A DNA stretch of 35,055 bases from Tenericutes bacterium ADurb.BinA124. Its GTDB lineage: Bacteria; Bacillota_I; Bacilli_A; ML615J-28; CAG-698. Below are positions 33,570 to 35,055 of the stretch, one piece after another. The position numbers and the translations under genes were made by a program. The stretch's first letter is position 1; the number at the start of each line of letters is the position of its first letter. The DNA lies in assembly GCA_002068415.1 (NCBI GenBank), contig MVZM01000019.1, positions 1 to 35,055 of the forward strand, read 5' to 3'. The notes under the pieces are model-generated. The model worked only from the letters and a program-made list of their open reading frames with translations. It was not told the origin of the DNA and did no database searches.

Positions 33570-33684
33570 TACTTGTCCTTGTTTTTGAAATAGTCCTTAA
33601 CATTAAACAAAGTCTTCTTGTCATAGCTTCGAACAAAGTTAAAGCCCCTAGAAAAGCCTAATTCAATTATGTCAATCAAATAGT
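33570..33684 (-). other. Open frame remnant, 38-40 codons, no start
   Basis: Between the second ATPase and the SnoaL remnant a minus-strand frame is open without a start codon. It reads like protein (ELGFSRGFNFVRSYDKKTL, FNVKDYFKNKDK) and is probably the tail of a lost gene; I cannot name it. Confidence 0.35.
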
Positions 33685-34887
33685 TTAATTCTCATCGCCC
33701 ATCAACCATCTAGCTAAATCAAATACTTTTACACCATCTTTTATTATTATCGGATGTGTTGTATTTGCTAATATAATTTTAGGATAAGCATCTTTTATAG
33801 CAATTAAAGGGGCAATTTCTCTTTTTAATGTTTCTTCTCTACTCATATTATCTGATACTTGAATATAGATTTTTTCACTACCCTTAATAGCGATAAAATC
33901 AACTTCTTTTTCATAAAGTTTACCAACAAATATATCATATCCGCGTCTTAACAACTCGATTGCTACAATATTTTCATAAGCTCTTCCATAATCTATATTC
34001 CTAACCCCTAATATAGAATAACGAAAGGACAAATCAGACAAATAATATTTATCATTTATTTCTAGATACTTTTTACCTTTAATATCATATCTTTTTACTT
34101 TATAAAACATAAAAGCATCACACAAATATTTTATATAATTTCCTATGGTCACATGATTTGTCTTAGTTTTGGTATTGTTTAATATGTTTGATATATTATT
34201 AGCAGTTGTAAGATTGGATATATTGTCCATTAAAAATTCTGTCAGAGTATCTAACAGTGAGACATCTATGATATTATATCTATCTACTAAATCTCTTTTA
34301 ATTAACGATGTATAAACATCTTTTATGTATGCATTTGCATCTTCTCTGTTTTCATATAAATATGAACCGGCTAGGCCTCCTACTTTTAAGTACTTTTCTA
34401 AATGATTAGAAAAGTTATCTTTTAAATCAAAATATTCCAAATATTCTTTAAATGAAAATGGAAAAATGGGAATTTCTATGAATCTTCCTGTAAATAAAGT
34501 AGATAAATCCGAGCTCAATAAAAAAGCATTAGATCCGGTTAAATAAATATCATATTTTTTACTATTATGTAGGCTGTTAATAGCAATCTCAAATTTAGGA
34601 CAAAGCTGTACTTCATCAATCATTAAAACATTTTTCGTATTAGGTTTATAGTTGTTTTCAACATACGAATAAAGACTTTTATAATCTTTTATATCATCAT
34701 ATTCTAAATCGCCATAATCAATTTCTATTAAATTTGTTTCAGGTTCAGTTTCTTTAATATACTTAAAATAAGCTCTCATAAGTTCAGATTTACCAGATCT
34801 TCTAATGCCAGTAATTATTTTAATATCAGGAGTGTTTCTAAGTCTTTTAAGCCTATCTAAATATAAAGTTCTTTCTATAAGCCTCAT
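33685..34887 (-). CDS. AAA ATPase with DUF4143 (COG1373), 400 aa
   Basis: Walker A GIRRSGKSEL (near 25-35), Walker B VLMIDEVQLCPKFE, sensor YLTGSNAFLLSSDLSTLFTGR, then FPFSFKEYLEYF, a helical region, and DUF4143 with RAYENIVAIELLRRGYDIFVG and EKEVDFIAIKGSEKIYIQVSDNM. In this branch the 'EVK' of the nuclease-like core is QVS, so the C-terminal domain is probably non-catalytic. Role unknown. GAGGT precedes ATG 34887. It has its own promoter and a 35-bp inverted repeat in the leader. It differs strongly from the ATPase at 31437, so the two are not recent copies. Confidence 0.9.
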   Translation of the reverse strand: MRLIERTLYLDRLKRLRNTPDIKIITGIRRSGKSELMRAYFKYIKETEPETNLIEIDYGDLEYDDIKDYKSLYSYVENNYKPNTKNVLMIDEVQLCPKFEIAINSLHNSKKYDIYLTGSNAFLLSSDLSTLFTGRFIEIPIFPFSFKEYLEYFDLKDNFSNHLEKYLKVGGLAGSYLYENREDANAYIKDVYTSLIKRDLVDRYNIIDVSLLDTLTEFLMDNISNLTTANNISNILNNTKTKTNHVTIGNYIKYLCDAFMFYKVKRYDIKGKKYLEINDKYYLSDLSFRYSILGVRNIDYGRAYENIVAIELLRRGYDIFVGKLYEKEVDFIAIKGSEKIYIQVSDNMSREETLKREIAPLIAIKDAYPKIILANTTHPIIIKDGVKVFDLARWLMGDEN

Positions 34888-34899
34888 AACTATACCTCA

Positions 34900-34934
34900 C
34901 TTTCAAGAAAACAATAATTTTGTTATCTTGAAAG
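34900..34934. repeat. 35-bp inverted repeat in the ATPase leader
   Basis: Arms CTTTCAAGA and TCTTGAAAG (9 bp), then inner AACAA/TTGTT (5 bp) after a one-base mismatch, with a five-base loop. It fills the space between the predicted transcript start and the ribosome site. Confidence 0.75.
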
Positions 34935-34935
34935 T

Positions 34936-34964
34936 ATTATACTCCACACTTTCAACTTTTTCAA
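34936..34964 (-). promoter_or_regulatory. Promoter of the second DUF4143 ATPase
   Basis: Minus-strand TTGAAA (34959-34964), a 17-base spacer and TATAAT (34936-34941). The CTTGAAA motif of the inverted repeat also occurs at the -35. Confidence 0.75.
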
Positions 34965-35018
34965 GTTTTTTAAATCTTGAGATAGTGTCAAATTGTTTTG
35001 GGTAAAAATAAATAAATT

Positions 35019-35040
35019 AAAAAATGGTGAAATTCACCAT
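35019..35040 (-). terminator. Terminator of a gene beyond the right edge
   Basis: ATGGTGAA T TTCACCAT on the minus strand is a perfect 8-bp inverted repeat followed by a T6 run, as expected downstream of a gene outside the window. Confidence 0.6.
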
Positions 35041-35055
35041 AAATTATATATACTT

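Noticed and set aside
1..35055. CRISPR array, insertion sequence or prophage
   Set aside because: No regularly spaced identical repeats with unique spacers, and no transposase, integrase or phage structural gene was seen on either strand.

Overview
The window reads as chromosomal DNA of a low-GC, standard-code bacterium of the Bacillota/Mycoplasmatota kind. TGA acts as a stop (for example at the end of the DUF5655 gene), most genes carry strong GGAGG-type ribosome sites, and promoters are TTGACA/TATAAT-like with 17-base spacers. The signal recognition particle RNA is the short form without an Alu domain, unlike the long Bacillus scRNA. Together with many lipoproteins of the BspA/internalin kind this suggests an Acholeplasma/Izemoplasma- or Erysipelotrichales-like lineage. 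That placement is an inference and was not tested.

Layout. 1-6120 (minus): a lipoprotein cut by the window edge, then a probable operon of an InlB-repeat/LRR lipoprotein and a BmrC/BmrD-type heterodimeric ABC exporter. 6190-7470 (minus): SRP RNA, tadA and tdk. 7600-7916 (plus): rpmE with its own promoter, leader hairpin and terminator. 8014-13458 (minus): a tightly packed seven-gene run (YcxB-like proteins, a small membrane protein, a DUF5655 nuclease-like protein, an RluA-type pseudouridine synthase, DUF2207 and LemA). 13563-14360 (plus): a DppA-type D-aminopeptidase. 14392-18995 (minus): an aspartase-like protein lacking its catalytic loops, translationally coupled to malic enzyme; then glyA, a small membrane protein and a glycerophosphodiester phosphodiesterase. 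A tRNA-Gln(CUG) gene follows at 19018-19089.

19400-24142 holds envelope regulation: a membrane-anchored XRE regulator with a PH-like domain, a SemiSWEET-like 3-TM protein, and two back-to-back PadR operons. One encodes PadR with a CPBP protease; the other encodes PadR, a HAAS protein and a DUF4097 protein. Each PadR promoter has a dyad lying between or overlapping its -35 and -10 boxes, which suggests autoregulation.

24150-35055 is looser, visibly more AT-rich and accessory in character. It has an unassigned short ORF, a class III Fic AMP-transferase with a doubtful start, a 1532-residue BspA-like lipoprotein, a divergent GNAT-like protein, two AAA/DUF4143 (COG1373) ATPases with different repeats at their promoters, a broken SnoaL-like gene and a dispersed hairpin repeat. 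The points most worth following up are the active-site-less aspartase paired with malic enzyme, the three 23-bp repeats over the first DUF4143 ATPase promoter, the DUF5655 protein inside the LemA/DUF2207 operon, and the paired PadR operators.
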